The notes under the pieces were generated by a model that was not told the DNA's origin, searched no databases, and saw only the letters and a program-made list of their open reading frames with translations. A stretch of 64,000 nucleotides of DNA from the NCBI GenBank assembly GCA_964551475.1, contig CAZKCI010000046.1, positions 108,280 through 172,279 of the forward strand, written 5' to 3'. Below, piece after piece: positions 7,382 to 15,669 of the stretch; within the stretch, counting starts at the first letter, position 1; each line of letters starts with the position of its first letter. A program made the translations under genes and the position numbers. The stretch is from CAZKCI01 sp964551475. Its GTDB lineage: Bacteria > Auribacterota > Erginobacteria > Erginobacterales > CAZKCI01.

Positions 7382-8674
7382 TCATTTGACAATCTTCTCC
7401 GCCGCGGCGGCCAGGGGAGTCCCCGGATACGCCTTTTTTAGGGTCTGGAAATACCCCCCCGCCGCCGCCTTCTTCCCCAGCTTGAGCGCGCTCAAGCCCG
7501 CGCAGTAGAGGGCCTGGGAGCGCTCGCCGAAAGCGGGGTAGCGCTGAAGAAGGGCGGCGAACTCGGCGAGAGACGACTGGTAATCGCCGAGACGCCCGGC
7601 AATGTAGGCGCGGGCGAAGAGGGCGTTGTCGAGGAGCGAGGACAGGTTGTCGGGGTCCCCGGAGATGATCCGCCCGGCCCGCTCCCTGGCCTTCCCCCAC
7701 TGCTCCTGGTCGAGGTAGAGCGCCGCGAGCTGCCAGGCCGCCTCCCAGTCGCGGGGCGACTTCTCCAGGCGGTATTCCAGCCGGGAGGCGATCCGGTCCT
7801 TCTCCACCGTCCGGAGGATTTTGCCCAGGAGATCCTCGGGGGGGAGCCCTCCCTTCACCCTTGCCTCCTCCTTGCCGTCCGGCGCCAGGAGAATGCAGAC
7901 CGGGACCTCGCTCACCGACCAGCGGTCGAAAGCCGGGCGAGCGGATCCGTAGTCGATCCAGACCGGCGCGCAGCGCTGGAGAACGTCGATGATCTTTTCA
8001 TCCATCAGCGACTCTTTCTCGAAAGCCTGGCAGAGGGGAGATCCGGAACGGCGGAAGTAGAGGAAGGCCGGCTTCTTCTCGGTCTCGGCGCGCGCGAGCG
8101 CCGGCTCGGGGTCGGTCTCCCAGCCGATGTTCCCGTTGAGCCTTCCCAGCGCCTCTTGGGCGGCTACGCGCACCGGATAACCCCCGCTCGCCTGGTCCTG
8201 GTAGGGGTCGGAACGCGCGAGCGGGGCGAGCATGGCCGCCGCTCGCCGGTCCCCTCCCTTGCCCAACGCGAAGGCGGCCGCCCAGCGGACCTCCCAGTTC
8301 TTGTCCTCAAGAAGAGGGGCGACGGCTTCCCGGACGCCTCTCTGCCCCATCATACCCAGGCCGATCGCGCTCACCCGGCGGATGTCATAGCTCGCGGAGG
8401 AGAGCCCGTCCCGAAAGATCTTTTCGACCGCGGTCCCCCCGATCCGGGAGAGGGCGTAGGCCGCCGAGTGGCGGACCAGCATCGATGTGTCCTTGAGCAG
8501 GGGGGAGAGGGAGGAGACCGCCGTCTCCCCCGCCCCGGCCAGCGAGAGGCAGGCGTCGGAGCGGACCTCCTCGTCGGGAGAGGAGAGGCGGGCGAGAGCG
8601 GCCGGGTCGGCCTCGGCCATAACGGCGGCGGGGAACCAGCACGCCAGAAACAGTGAGAATGCACATGATTTCAT
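7382..8674 (-). CDS. HEAT-repeat / thioredoxin-like / TPR fusion protein, secreted
   Basis: A 430-residue exported protein (signal peptide about 1-20, ending VMAEA). Residues 25-180 are HEAT repeats with the DEEVRSDACLSLAGAG and VRHSAAYALSRIG pattern. Residues about 190-310 look like a thioredoxin fold (KKPAFLYFRRSGSPLCQAFEKE, then SEVPVCILLAPDG with the cis-proline position). The redox site is degenerate: SPLC replaces CxxC, so only one Cys remains. Residues 320-430 are TPR-like (DWEAAWQLAALYLDQEQWGKARERAG and later units). The ATG has AAGGA upstream. It is probably a periplasmic scaffold rather than an oxidoreductase; that is inference. Confidence 0.8.
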   Translation of the reverse strand: MKSCAFSLFLACWFPAAVMAEADPAALARLSSPDEEVRSDACLSLAGAGETAVSSLSPLLKDTSMLVRHSAAYALSRIGGTAVEKIFRDGLSSASYDIRRVSAIGLGMMGQRGVREAVAPLLEDKNWEVRWAAAFALGKGGDRRAAAMLAPLARSDPYQDQASGGYPVRVAAQEALGRLNGNIGWETDPEPALARAETEKKPAFLYFRRSGSPLCQAFEKESLMDEKIIDVLQRCAPVWIDYGSARPAFDRWSVSEVPVCILLAPDGKEEARVKGGLPPEDLLGKILRTVEKDRIASRLEYRLEKSPRDWEAAWQLAALYLDQEQWGKARERAGRIISGDPDNLSSLLDNALFARAYIAGRLGDYQSSLAEFAALLQRYPAFGERSQALYCAGLSALKLGKKAAAGGYFQTLKKAYPGTPLAAAAEKIVK

Positions 8675-8715
8675 GGTCAGTCCTTCCGGAAATTTTGCGA
8701 CCAGTCCCAGCCGGT

Positions 8716-9717
8716 TTATATACGCCAGGCTTCCAGATCAGCGGGAGGAGGCGGCGCGGCGGTCGTGGTCTCCCTCTCGGCGAAGCAGCCTTTTCGCCAA
8801 TAATCTATGGCGATAGGCTGACCGGCCGCGGCCCGGCTGTAGCGCGCGGTGATGGCGGCAGCCAGAGCGATGTCCTCCGGGCCGGCCTTGCCCGAGGCGT
8901 CCCGCAGAAGGACCAGGGACGCCGGGCGTTCCCGCGCCTGGAAGAGAAGATCCCCCTCTCGGGCCATTTTGTCCAGATCCTCGTTCTCCTGCTCGTCCCT
9001 CCCCGAGACCGCCTTGGCCCCGAAATGAGACCCGGCGCGAAGGGGGAGGCGAAAGTGCCTGCCCACGCGGAGGAGCGCGGTCGAGGCGACCGTCCACCCC
9101 TCCCGGTCCTTGATCTCCCTAAGCCTCCGGCAGTACTCGTCGTCGGTCAGGAGACAGCCTCCCCCGGGCGAGAATTTCTCCGACACGCCGAATTTCCGTG
9201 CCAGTTCCATCTGGCGGACGCGGGAACGGCCGGAGATGTCGAGGAGACGCGAGCGGTCCACCCATCCCTCCTTTTCCGGTATCGTCTCCTCGAGAAGCTT
9301 GGCCGAGAGGGGGCGGAGAAGCAGTCCCCGAGCCCCCCCCTTGGCCACGCTGTTCAGCGCGTCCCGGTGCTGGGACTTGGGGCGCTGGCCGAGGACCTCC
9401 CCGGTGACGACGAAGGACGCCATGAGCCCCTCCATCCGGGAGAAAGCCTCCGCCACCATCAGGCGGTGGCAGTCGGTGCAGGGGTTGAGATGCTTGCCGT
9501 AGCCGTAGCGGGGATTCTCCAGCAGCGGGAGATACTTCTCCGTTATATCGACGCAATGGAACGGGATATCGAGCAAGGTGGCTGCCTTCCGCCCCCCCTC
9601 GCAGCCGAAGAAGGGGGAGCGGAAGGAGACCCCGATCGCCTCGATCGACTGCTCCTGCAGGAGCTTGACGGCGAGATAACTGTCCAGCCCGCCCGAGAGC
9701 AACGCCAGCGCCTTCAT
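8716..9717 (-). CDS. PP-loop ATPase, tRNA thiolation/methyltransferase-like
   Basis: A 333-residue protein that opens with the PP-loop pyrophosphatase motif LLSGGLDSYLAVKLL, which adenylates a substrate base as in MnmA/ThiI tRNA sulfurtransferases. It also has NPCTDCHRLM (a Cys pair) and FSPGGGCLLTD, features of the bacterial and archaeal 'tRNA methyltransferase-like' PP-loop family with a C-terminal NFACT-R-like domain (HFRLPLRAGSHFGAKAVSGRDEQEN). Its ATG overlaps the stop of the deaminase gene by one base (TAATG), so expression is coupled. tRNA is the likely substrate, but the modified base cannot be read from the sequence. Confidence 0.82.
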   Translation of the reverse strand: MKALALLSGGLDSYLAVKLLQEQSIEAIGVSFRSPFFGCEGGRKAATLLDIPFHCVDITEKYLPLLENPRYGYGKHLNPCTDCHRLMVAEAFSRMEGLMASFVVTGEVLGQRPKSQHRDALNSVAKGGARGLLLRPLSAKLLEETIPEKEGWVDRSRLLDISGRSRVRQMELARKFGVSEKFSPGGGCLLTDDEYCRRLREIKDREGWTVASTALLRVGRHFRLPLRAGSHFGAKAVSGRDEQENEDLDKMAREGDLLFQARERPASLVLLRDASGKAGPEDIALAAAITARYSRAAAGQPIAIDYWRKGCFAERETTTAAPPPPADLEAWRI

Positions 9718-10199
9718 TATTTCCTGACCGCGCGGCACGAGAGCTCGGGGCGGACCTCGATCTCCACCCCCGCCCGGTCGAGATACTCCTTGGCCAGGCG
9801 GAAGTTGTAGCAGTCGTCTTTCAGGAAATTCAGCTTCTCCGTCACCACGAGCCGGCGGATTCCCGCCTCGATCATGGCCACCGCGCAGGGGGCGCAGGGG
9901 AACCATTCGCTCAGATAAAGCGTCCCCCCGGAGATATTCGTCCCCTCCTCCGCCGCCCGGCAGATCGCCCGGACCTCGGCATGAACGCCGGGGCAGTCCC
10001 GGATATTCTCCCGGCTGATCGCGCCGCCGACACGGCAGGCGGGATGGTCGCCCGCCCGACCGGGCGGACCGTTCCAGCCCAGGACGAACTTGCCCCCGGG
10101 CGTCTCGATCACCGCCCCCAGATGGACATTGCGGCAGGTGGAACGTCCGCAGGCGGCCCGGAGCAGATCCGGGAGTGAAGTCTTGCTCTGGGATCTCAT
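9717..10199 (-). CDS. dCMP/cytidine deaminase family protein
   Basis: A 160-residue zinc-dependent deaminase of the dCMP deaminase / ComEB type. The zinc site is complete: the first ligand and catalytic Glu are in CPGVHAEVRAI near residue 75, and the Cys pair is in PCAPC near residue 110. The family normally deaminates dCMP to dUMP to feed thymidylate synthesis, but some members act on RNA or free bases. Its stop overlaps the start of the PP-loop gene, so a linked role in nucleotide or tRNA metabolism is possible. No ribosome binding site is clear at the ATG at 10199. Confidence 0.85.
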   Translation of the reverse strand: MRSQSKTSLPDLLRAACGRSTCRNVHLGAVIETPGGKFVLGWNGPPGRAGDHPACRVGGAISRENIRDCPGVHAEVRAICRAAEEGTNISGGTLYLSEWFPCAPCAVAMIEAGIRRLVVTEKLNFLKDDCYNFRLAKEYLDRAGVEIEVRPELSCRAVRK

Positions 10200-10319
10200 C
10201 TATCAAGTACCGGACCGCCGGACCGGCGGCGCGCTGTGGCGAAAGCCCCTTCCACCTTCACGCCGGCGGTGTTTCAGCGGACAAGCCCGGGGCGACGCTA
10301 CAACCAATCGACGGTGGGA

Positions 10320-10871
10320 CTACCTCCTCCGATCCTCGTTGACGTCGTCGGCGATCTCCTGGTCCTCCTTCTGCCTCTCCTCCATCTTCTTTTCTCCCTG
10401 GCGGAGGGTCTGGAAGTTGGCATCGTCCTGCTTCTGCTCCTGACGGAATATATCCACGGAGGCGGGGACGATCTTCCATGCCCCCGAGGGATCCTGTTCC
10501 CAATCGAGCTGGACCAGCCTCCCGTCTCCAAGCTTCAGTCCGGAAATGGCGTGGCTCTCTTGGACAGAGAGTCCCGCTACCGTCCAGGACTGATGGGAGC
10601 CTCCGGCAAGCTCGCCCTTGAGGAATGCCGCGGCCGCCAGATGGAGAAAGTCTTCCCCCTCCTCCTGCCCCACCGCGGGTGCGGGGGCGGCCGCTTCGAC
10701 CTGCGTGAGCATCATCGGGCTAATAAATGTCCTGGCCAGAGCGATATCCCCTTTCGCCAAGGCCGCCTGGAGATCGGCGAGCGCCTTCGTAACCGCCGCC
10801 AGGTCTTGGGCAAAGGCCGTCGCCGACAGACCGATCAGGACGACCAGGCATAACACCGCCATTTTGTTCAT
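10320..10871 (-). CDS. Secreted protein of unknown function
   Basis: A 183-residue product with a clear signal peptide (MNKMAVLCLVVLIGLSATAFAQD, cleavage after AFA). The mature part is predicted to be mixed helix: an alpha-helical ALADLQAALAKGDIALARTFISP segment resembling conserved 'nuclear transport factor-like' secreted proteins, and a Glu/Lys/Gln-rich, highly charged C-terminal helix (EQKQDDANFQTLRQGEKKMEER). I use the ATG at 10871 because GGAGG stands six bases upstream; the open frame continues 12 codons further up without a site. I do not recognise the family. Confidence 0.7.
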   Translation of the reverse strand: MNKMAVLCLVVLIGLSATAFAQDLAAVTKALADLQAALAKGDIALARTFISPMMLTQVEAAAPAPAVGQEEGEDFLHLAAAAFLKGELAGGSHQSWTVAGLSVQESHAISGLKLGDGRLVQLDWEQDPSGAWKIVPASVDIFRQEQKQDDANFQTLRQGEKKMEERQKEDQEIADDVNEDRRR

Positions 10872-10959
10872 CGTTCCCCTCCTTGACGGGTGGTTTTCTC
10901 CACCCATCTATTCCTAGATCACTATGATACAGCTTCCCTCCAGGCCGGGAAACGACTAT

Positions 10960-11108
10960 CCCGCGCCCTGCGGCAGCGCCGCCTGTCCGCCCTCGCGCCT
11001 TCGACGCGCAGGCAGACAAGTGCTCGGCGGCGGCCTCGCGGCCGTTGTCGGCCGCTTCTGTGAAGCGGCGGCCGGGCCCCGGCACGCCCGCTCGCGGAGC
11101 GGGCCTAC
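10960..11108. repeat. Cluster of 'gtaggcccgc..gcgggc' palindromes
   Basis: Several short GC-rich inverted repeats: cggccgttgtcggccg, gccgcttctgtgaagcggc, and cccgctcgcggagcggg followed by cctaca. They fill the gap between a secreted-protein gene and the ARPP-1 fragment, and the last one abuts the fragment's stop codon. Relatives of the same type lie at 11319-11345, 29661-29675, 34217-34243 and 38410-38472. Confidence 0.7.
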
Positions 11109-11311
11109 AAATGCTCGGTGCAGGTCACGGGGATGATCGTCTCCGAATGCCCCCGGACGAGGATGGTGGTGTTCAGCGCCCGGTTCGGGCGGGCGCCGGC
11201 GAGCTCCTCGCCATCGAGGAGGAGGACCGGCGTCTCCCCCTTGTTCACGACCTTGAGCTCCGGGACATGGCCGCCCGCCGACACCTCGGTATTCTCAAAC
11301 CTCTTCCCCAA
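11105..11311 (-). pseudogene. ARPP-1 family domain fragment (broken gene)
   Basis: Sixty-eight codons whose middle (VPELKVVNKGETPVLLLDGEELAGARPNR, then LNTTILVRGHSETIIPVTC) matches the conserved N-terminal core of ARPP-1-type proteins, in which 'LLLDGEEL.GAKQNR.LNTT' is the hallmark and the full protein is about 250-300 residues. Both ends are cut: the segment before the core is missing, and after VTCTEHL a stop falls at the edge of a palindromic repeat cluster where the family continues. It is therefore a remnant rather than a working gene. Confidence 0.75.
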
Positions 11312-11497
11312 AAATATCGCGGACCCATTCGGGTCCGCGGCTACAGACGAAAACCCGGCCGAATACGAATATTTATCGCCTGCCGATATTCCTAATAGTC
11401 TTCGGCCGGGCCGGAGGCGCGAACAAAGACTATTTGAAGTGGAAGCGGATCACGCCCCCCCCGCGGACAGGATCGATCCCTATGTCCACGAGCCGCT
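11312..11497. repeat. Repeat-bearing gap upstream of the ARPP-1 fragment
   Basis: Contains the palindrome gcggacccattcgggtccgc (11319-11338) followed by ggctac, and an inverted 'cggccgaa' pair around a short A+T-rich stretch (11359-11409). No gene is visible. Confidence 0.55.
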
Positions 11498-12643
11498 CTA
11501 TGCTCTTTGCCCTATGCCCTCTCTTTTCCCCACTTCCGCGATCACGCCCAGGACCAGGCGGGCGGCGGCGATGAGCTCCCTCCGGGGGATGCTTTCCTCT
11601 TTGGTGTGGGGCTTGGCATAGCCCACGCTGAGATCGACGCCGGAGATGCCCAGGCTGTTCAGGAAGTTGGCGTCGGAGGCGCCGCAGGAGACCTCGGGGA
11701 GATAGGGAAGGCCCAAGTCTCCGCAGACCTTCCGCAAGACCTTGAGCAGCCCCTCCGAGCGGGACAGACGGAAGCCGTGGTAATCCCTCTCCGCCTGGAA
11801 ATGGGCCTTCCCGCCCAGCCGGACGGCCTCCCGGCGGACGACCGCCTCCATCCTCCTGACCTGGCGGACGAGCTTGCGTTCGCTCAAGGAGCGGGCCTCG
11901 GCGTCGAGCACGACCTTCTCCGGGACGATGTTCACCGCCTCCCCGCCCCGGATGATCCCGACGTTGGCGGTGGTCTCGGCGTCCACCTTCCCGAGCTTCA
12001 TCCGCGAAATGGCGCGGGCGGCGATCAGGACGGCGTTGACGCCCGCCTCCGGCTCCATCCCGGCGTGGGCGGCCTTCCCCTCGATCGTCACCCGGATCTT
12101 CTCCCCGTAAGGGGCGCGGTAGACGAAAGTCCCCACCGGGCCGCCGGTGTCGAGGATCAGGGCGGCCTTCCCCTTGAGCCAGCCCGGAGAGAGGTTCTTG
12201 CCCCCCAGAAGCCCCTTCTCCTCGGCCACGGTGAAGAGGAGCTCGAGGGGGACGGGGGCGCCGCCGCCGGAGAGAAGCGCCCGGGCGACCTCGACCATCA
12301 CCGCCACGCCCGCGCGGTCGTCCGCGCCCAGGATGGTGGTCCCGTCGGAACGGAAAACTCCGCCGCTCTCCCGCGCCTGGAGGCCCCGGGTGGAAAGGAT
12401 GGTGTCGAGATGGGAGACCAGGATCAGTCCCGGGCGGCGGGGGGGCCCCGGGAGCCGGACCAGGAGGTTTCCGCAGTCGCCCCCGACGGCGGCGGCGCTT
12501 TTATCTTCGACAGCAGGCAGTTTGAGACCGCGAAAGATTTTGACCAGATGATCGGCGACCGGGCGTTCGTGGAAGGTGGGTCCGTCGATCCGGAGAAGAT
12601 CGCGGAAGGTGGAGAGCAGGCGCTTTTCGTTGACGCGGATCAT
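11498..12643 (-). CDS. M20-family metallopeptidase (peptidase T-like)
   Basis: A 381-residue zinc aminopeptidase of the M20 clan. The motifs are in order: LILVSHLDTI (first metal His and the catalytic Asp), TILGADDRAGVAVMVE (bridging Asp), LLFTVAEEKGLLGGK (catalytic Glu and metal Glu), a lid domain with GKAAHAGMEPEAGVNAV, and near the end KPHTKEES for the last metal His. The AHAGMEPE element and the length place it near PepT-like tripeptidases/carboxypeptidases rather than M42. Cytoplasmic, since no signal peptide is present. No ribosome binding site is obvious before the ATG. Confidence 0.88.
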   Translation of the reverse strand: MIRVNEKRLLSTFRDLLRIDGPTFHERPVADHLVKIFRGLKLPAVEDKSAAAVGGDCGNLLVRLPGPPRRPGLILVSHLDTILSTRGLQARESGGVFRSDGTTILGADDRAGVAVMVEVARALLSGGGAPVPLELLFTVAEEKGLLGGKNLSPGWLKGKAALILDTGGPVGTFVYRAPYGEKIRVTIEGKAAHAGMEPEAGVNAVLIAARAISRMKLGKVDAETTANVGIIRGGEAVNIVPEKVVLDAEARSLSERKLVRQVRRMEAVVRREAVRLGGKAHFQAERDYHGFRLSRSEGLLKVLRKVCGDLGLPYLPEVSCGASDANFLNSLGISGVDLSVGYAKPHTKEESIPRRELIAAARLVLGVIAEVGKREGIGQRA

Positions 12644-12738
12644 GGAAACACGACCGGCGTCAAGAATACCAGAAAAGGCGAGGCGACGGATAGGCAGTTC
12701 CGCGGCCCGGGGAAAACCGTCTGGCCGGAGAAGCGCCT

Positions 12739-13281
12739 CTAATCGGCGGGCGGCGTGGCCGGCGCCCCGACCAGATCCGGATACTGGTCCCGGAGCTTGT
12801 TCATCGTCTTCTGGAGCTCCATCAGGGCGTCGTCGTATCTCTTCTTGGAAAACTCCAGAGCCTGGCGGGTGATCTCCACCTTCTTCCGCGCCAGAGTGAG
12901 CTGAATTTCGGCGGAGCGGCGGCGGGCCTCGGCCAGGCGGCGGCTGAGCTCCCGGCGGGCCTCAGCGGTGGGAGCGGCCTCGATCTGCCCTTCCAGAGAG
13001 GCGATGAGAGATCGGGTGCGCTGGATCTCCTCTCTCATGGTCTCGAGCTCGGCCCGGAAACGAGACCGGAAACCGCCCGGTCCGGAGCCGTGAGATCCGC
13101 GCCAGGAACGGCCTTCATGGGATCGGGGGGAAACCTCGGCCGGCGGTTGACCGGGCGGCGGCGGCGGCAGCTCGGGAGCGGGCGCGGAGAGGCCGGGCGA
13201 AGCGGGGGCGCTCTCCTCCCCCCCCGCGGAGAAGGCCAGCGCCAGGCTGCCGATGATCAGTGCGTAACTCAAGCGTTTCAT
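12739..13281 (-). CDS. Exported coiled-coil protein of sigma-factor module (CpxP/Spy-like)
   Basis: A 180-residue exported protein. A signal peptide (MKRLSYALIIGSLALAFSAGG) is followed by a Pro/Ser-rich linker (about 24-70) and then a continuous charged alpha-helical region of about 100 residues (RFRAELETMREEIQRTRSLIASLEGQIEA and on). The layout resembles periplasmic metal- or stress-sensing adaptors of the Spy/CpxP/CnrX type, which often sit beside ECF sigma and anti-sigma genes; homology is not claimed. The start at 13281 has GGAGG nearby. It is the third gene of the sigma operon, 43 bases after the anti-sigma gene. Confidence 0.75.
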   Translation of the reverse strand: MKRLSYALIIGSLALAFSAGGEESAPASPGLSAPAPELPPPPPGQPPAEVSPRSHEGRSWRGSHGSGPGGFRSRFRAELETMREEIQRTRSLIASLEGQIEAAPTAEARRELSRRLAEARRRSAEIQLTLARKKVEITRQALEFSKKRYDDALMELQKTMNKLRDQYPDLVGAPATPPAD

Positions 13282-13324
13282 TCGTCTCCTCCCGTTATCT
13301 CCCCGATCGATAGCCGGCCATGAA

Positions 13325-13861
13325 TCAGACCGCCGAGACAGCTCCGTCCCGGGACAGGAAGGCGCCCGAATCGGAGGGGGGGTTGAGAATGCTGGATTCC
13401 AGGTCGTCGATCTCCCGGCAGACCTCCGCCACTTCCTCCGATTCCCGCTCGATATCGTCGGCCATGGCCAGGACGCCGGCGACCTCAATTTCCCCCGCCT
13501 TCTCCGTCGCCCGCGGGAGGACCAGCCAGACCGCGACGGCGACGGCGGCGGCCACGGGGACGAAACGAAAGACCGGCGAGGCCAGCAGGCCGGAGAGGAA
13601 TCCCCGCAAAACAGTCGGACGGGGCGCGGGGATGATCCGGGAGGTTTCGGAGAGAACGCGGACACGGAGAGCGGAAAGATCTTCCGGCGAGAAACGGGGC
13701 GGGTGACGCTCCAGGAAAGAGACCAGGGCGGACGACTCGGCGAGGGCAGCGCGGCAGGAAGCGCAGGAAGCGGTGTGGGCCTCCATCGCCCGCCGGCGCT
13801 CGTCAGATATTTCGCCGTAGAGAAAAAGCGGCGTCAGATTGGAAAACTCTTTGCAGTTCAT
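13325..13861 (-). CDS. Anti-sigma factor with zinc-finger HC2 domain
   Basis: A 178-residue membrane protein. The N-terminal zinc-binding anti-sigma domain shows the start MNCKEF and the HxxxCxxC motif in EAHTASCASCRAAL (about residues 28-38). A single membrane helix (FRFVPVAAAVAVAVWLVLP) lies near residue 100. A short acidic outer-face region (DDIERESEEVAEVCREIDDLE) follows. It should hold the upstream ECF sigma factor inactive at the membrane until a signal arrives. It follows the sigma gene by 43 bases on the same strand. Confidence 0.88.
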   Translation of the reverse strand: MNCKEFSNLTPLFLYGEISDERRRAMEAHTASCASCRAALAESSALVSFLERHPPRFSPEDLSALRVRVLSETSRIIPAPRPTVLRGFLSGLLASPVFRFVPVAAAVAVAVWLVLPRATEKAGEIEVAGVLAMADDIERESEEVAEVCREIDDLESSILNPPSDSGAFLSRDGAVSAV

Positions 13862-13904
13862 GGTTGCTCCCTCGCTTTATTTAACGGCCGGCGCGCTCGG
13901 TGGT

Positions 13905-14462
13905 TTAATCCGATTGATAATATCCCCGGAGGCTTTTCTGGAGCTTCTGGGTCGCCTGGAAAAGGTTGGCTTTGGCGCCGCCCAGGGAGGACTTCTGGAT
14001 TCGAGCGATCTCCTTCAGCGGAAGATGCTGGTAATGGCGGAGGATGAATACTTCCTTCTGGCGGGGAGGAAGCGTAGACACCGCCCGCGCGATCAACTCC
14101 CCGGTCTCCCGGTTTTCCAGCTTGATCCCCGGATGCGCGTCCCGGCGGGTCTCGGGAACGGCCTCCGCCTCCTCCAGCGACGCCGTGGGATGCTGGGAAG
14201 ACCGCCGCCCCCGGTCGATCGCCAGGTTGATGATCACGCGGTAGAGCCAGGTGAAGAGGGAGGCCTCGGGCCGCCAGGAGGGGAGCATCTTGAACAGACG
14301 GACGAACGCTTCCTGGACGATGTCCAGCGAGTCCTCCCGGTGGCCGGTCCAGAGGTAGGCGAGTGTCAGGGCCTTCTCCTGGAAGAGGCCCATCAGTCCG
14401 TCGAAAGCCTCCTTCTCCCCGGCCTGGAATTTTTCGATCAGCGCGCGCTCTTCCGCCAGCAT
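13905..14462 (-). CDS. ECF-type RNA polymerase sigma factor
   Basis: A 185-residue sigma-70 family regulator with only regions 2 and 4. Region 2 is seen in HREDSLDIVQEAFVRLFKMLPSW and FTWLYRVIINLAIDRGRR (about 45-90), and region 4 in LPPRQKEVFILRHYQHLPLKEIARIQ (about 130-170). I take the ATG at 14462 because AGGGGAG precedes it; an ATG 15 bases upstream lacks a site. Together with the anti-sigma factor and the exported coiled-coil protein it forms a self-contained envelope-response module. It is transcribed away from the DHH gene; the 145-base divergent region holds a dispersed 'ccaccaagacac' repeat. Confidence 0.9.
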   Translation of the reverse strand: MLAEERALIEKFQAGEKEAFDGLMGLFQEKALTLAYLWTGHREDSLDIVQEAFVRLFKMLPSWRPEASLFTWLYRVIINLAIDRGRRSSQHPTASLEEAEAVPETRRDAHPGIKLENRETGELIARAVSTLPPRQKEVFILRHYQHLPLKEIARIQKSSLGGAKANLFQATQKLQKSLRGYYQSD

Positions 14463-14498
14463 AACTCCCCTCGCCATGAGCTTTAGGGGCTCCGGCTC

Positions 14499-14531
14499 CA
14501 CTATGCCACCAAGACACCCAGGCATAAAGAA
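14499..14531. repeat. Dispersed 'ccaccaagacac' repeat, copy 1
   Basis: The string tgccaccaagacaccca recurs in inverted or variant form at 44893-44925 (ccttggtgtcttagtggca) and at 55026-55062 (gccacaaaggcaccaagacac). All three are intergenic. Confidence 0.65.
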
Positions 14532-14607
14532 CCAATCTTTAACGGGAATCGCTCGGGAAATGTTTATCGCCGACACGGATGTGCGTGTAGAATACCGGGT
14601 TTCCGCC

Positions 14608-15669
14608 ATGAAGAGACCGACCCGCAAACAGACACCAGCTGATGTCCTCGCCGGGATCGTGCGGGAGATCTCCCGCCGCCGCTCCTTCGTCCTCCTCTCT
14701 CACGAGGAGCCGGACGGCGACGCCATCGGCTGCCAGGTGGCCCTCGCGCTCGCCCTGCGCGAACTCGGCAAGGAGGCCGAGGCCTTCCGGGTCGACCCGG
14801 TTCCCCCCTTCCTGGAGTTCCTCAACGCCGCCCACCCGATCGAGGAATACCGCCCGGAACGGGACCGCGAGCGGATCCTCGGCGCCGACGCGCTGATCTT
14901 CCTCGACTCCAGCGACTTCTTCCGCCTGGGCGATCTCGCCGAAACAGCGCGGGCGAGCACAGCGCTCAAGATCAACATCGACCACCACCGGGACAACGCC
15001 TTCTTCGCCGACATCAACTTCGTCCGCTTTACCGCCGGGGGCACCGCCCAGCTCATCTTCGAGCTCATCCGGGCGCTCCAGGTCCCGATCCGGGGGACGA
15101 TCGCCGAGGCCATTTACACGGGGCTCTCCACCGACACCGTCAACTTCCGCTATATCGACCCCGAGGGGGAGATGATCGGGATCGTCGCCGAGTTGGCCCG
15201 GGGCGGGATCGACATCGACGGCCTCCAGGAGAAGATCTACCTGAGCCGCCCCGAGACCTACCTCGAGGACATCTCCGCCCTCTTCCGCCTGGTCAGGTAC
15301 GAGAACGGGGGAGCCCTGGCCTGGTTCGCCATGCCGGGGAACAGCCACCTGAGCTTCTACGAGAGGGACGTCGCCTCCGAGGCCCTGAAACAGCTCTTAT
15401 CCGTGAAGAGGATCCGGGCGGCCCTGATGATCCACGGGGAGAAGGAGGGGACGGAGGTCTGGCTCCGCTCCAAAACGGACGTCGACGTGGGAACAGCGGC
15501 GCTCAAGATCGGCGGCGGCGGCCACCGCACCGCCTCCGGCGCCTTCCTCAAGGGGACCTCGATCGGCGAGGCGATCCCGCTCGTGCTCAAAACGGTTCTG
15601 GCCGAGATGCGCCAGGCCACGCTGCCTCTGCCGGAGGGGACCGGGAGAACGGGGACTGGCAGTCGCTGA
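14608..15669 (+). CDS. DHH-family phosphoesterase (NrnA-like oligoribonuclease / pAp phosphatase)
   Basis: A 353-residue two-domain enzyme. The DHH domain has SHEEPDGDAIGCQVAL (motif I), FLDSSD (motif II) and INIDHHRDN (the DHH triad, motif III), ligands of two Mn2+ ions. The C-terminal DHHA1 domain carries GGGGHRTASG. The family degrades nano-RNAs of two to five nucleotides and dephosphorylates 3'-phosphoadenosine 5'-phosphate, and some members hydrolyse cyclic-di-nucleotide linear products. I start at the ATG at 14608 (MKRPTRKQ), since the upstream codons look non-coding. The HAD gene follows directly and overlaps it by one base if its first ATG is used. Confidence 0.9.
   Translation: MKRPTRKQTPADVLAGIVREISRRRSFVLLSHEEPDGDAIGCQVALALALRELGKEAEAFRVDPVPPFLEFLNAAHPIEEYRPERDRERILGADALIFLDSSDFFRLGDLAETARASTALKINIDHHRDNAFFADINFVRFTAGGTAQLIFELIRALQVPIRGTIAEAIYTGLSTDTVNFRYIDPEGEMIGIVAELARGGIDIDGLQEKIYLSRPETYLEDISALFRLVRYENGGALAWFAMPGNSHLSFYERDVASEALKQLLSVKRIRAALMIHGEKEGTEVWLRSKTDVDVGTAALKIGGGGHRTASGAFLKGTSIGEAIPLVLKTVLAEMRQATLPLPEGTGRTGTGSR

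Noticed and set aside
9718..10206. N-terminal extension of the PP-loop protein to 496 residues
   Set aside because: The extra 163 residues are the deaminase gene read in another frame; the PP-loop family starts at MKALALLSGG.
13282..13665. N-terminal extension of the exported coiled-coil protein to 308 residues
   Set aside because: The extension is the anti-sigma gene in another frame, and a signal peptide with a good ribosome site begins at 13281.
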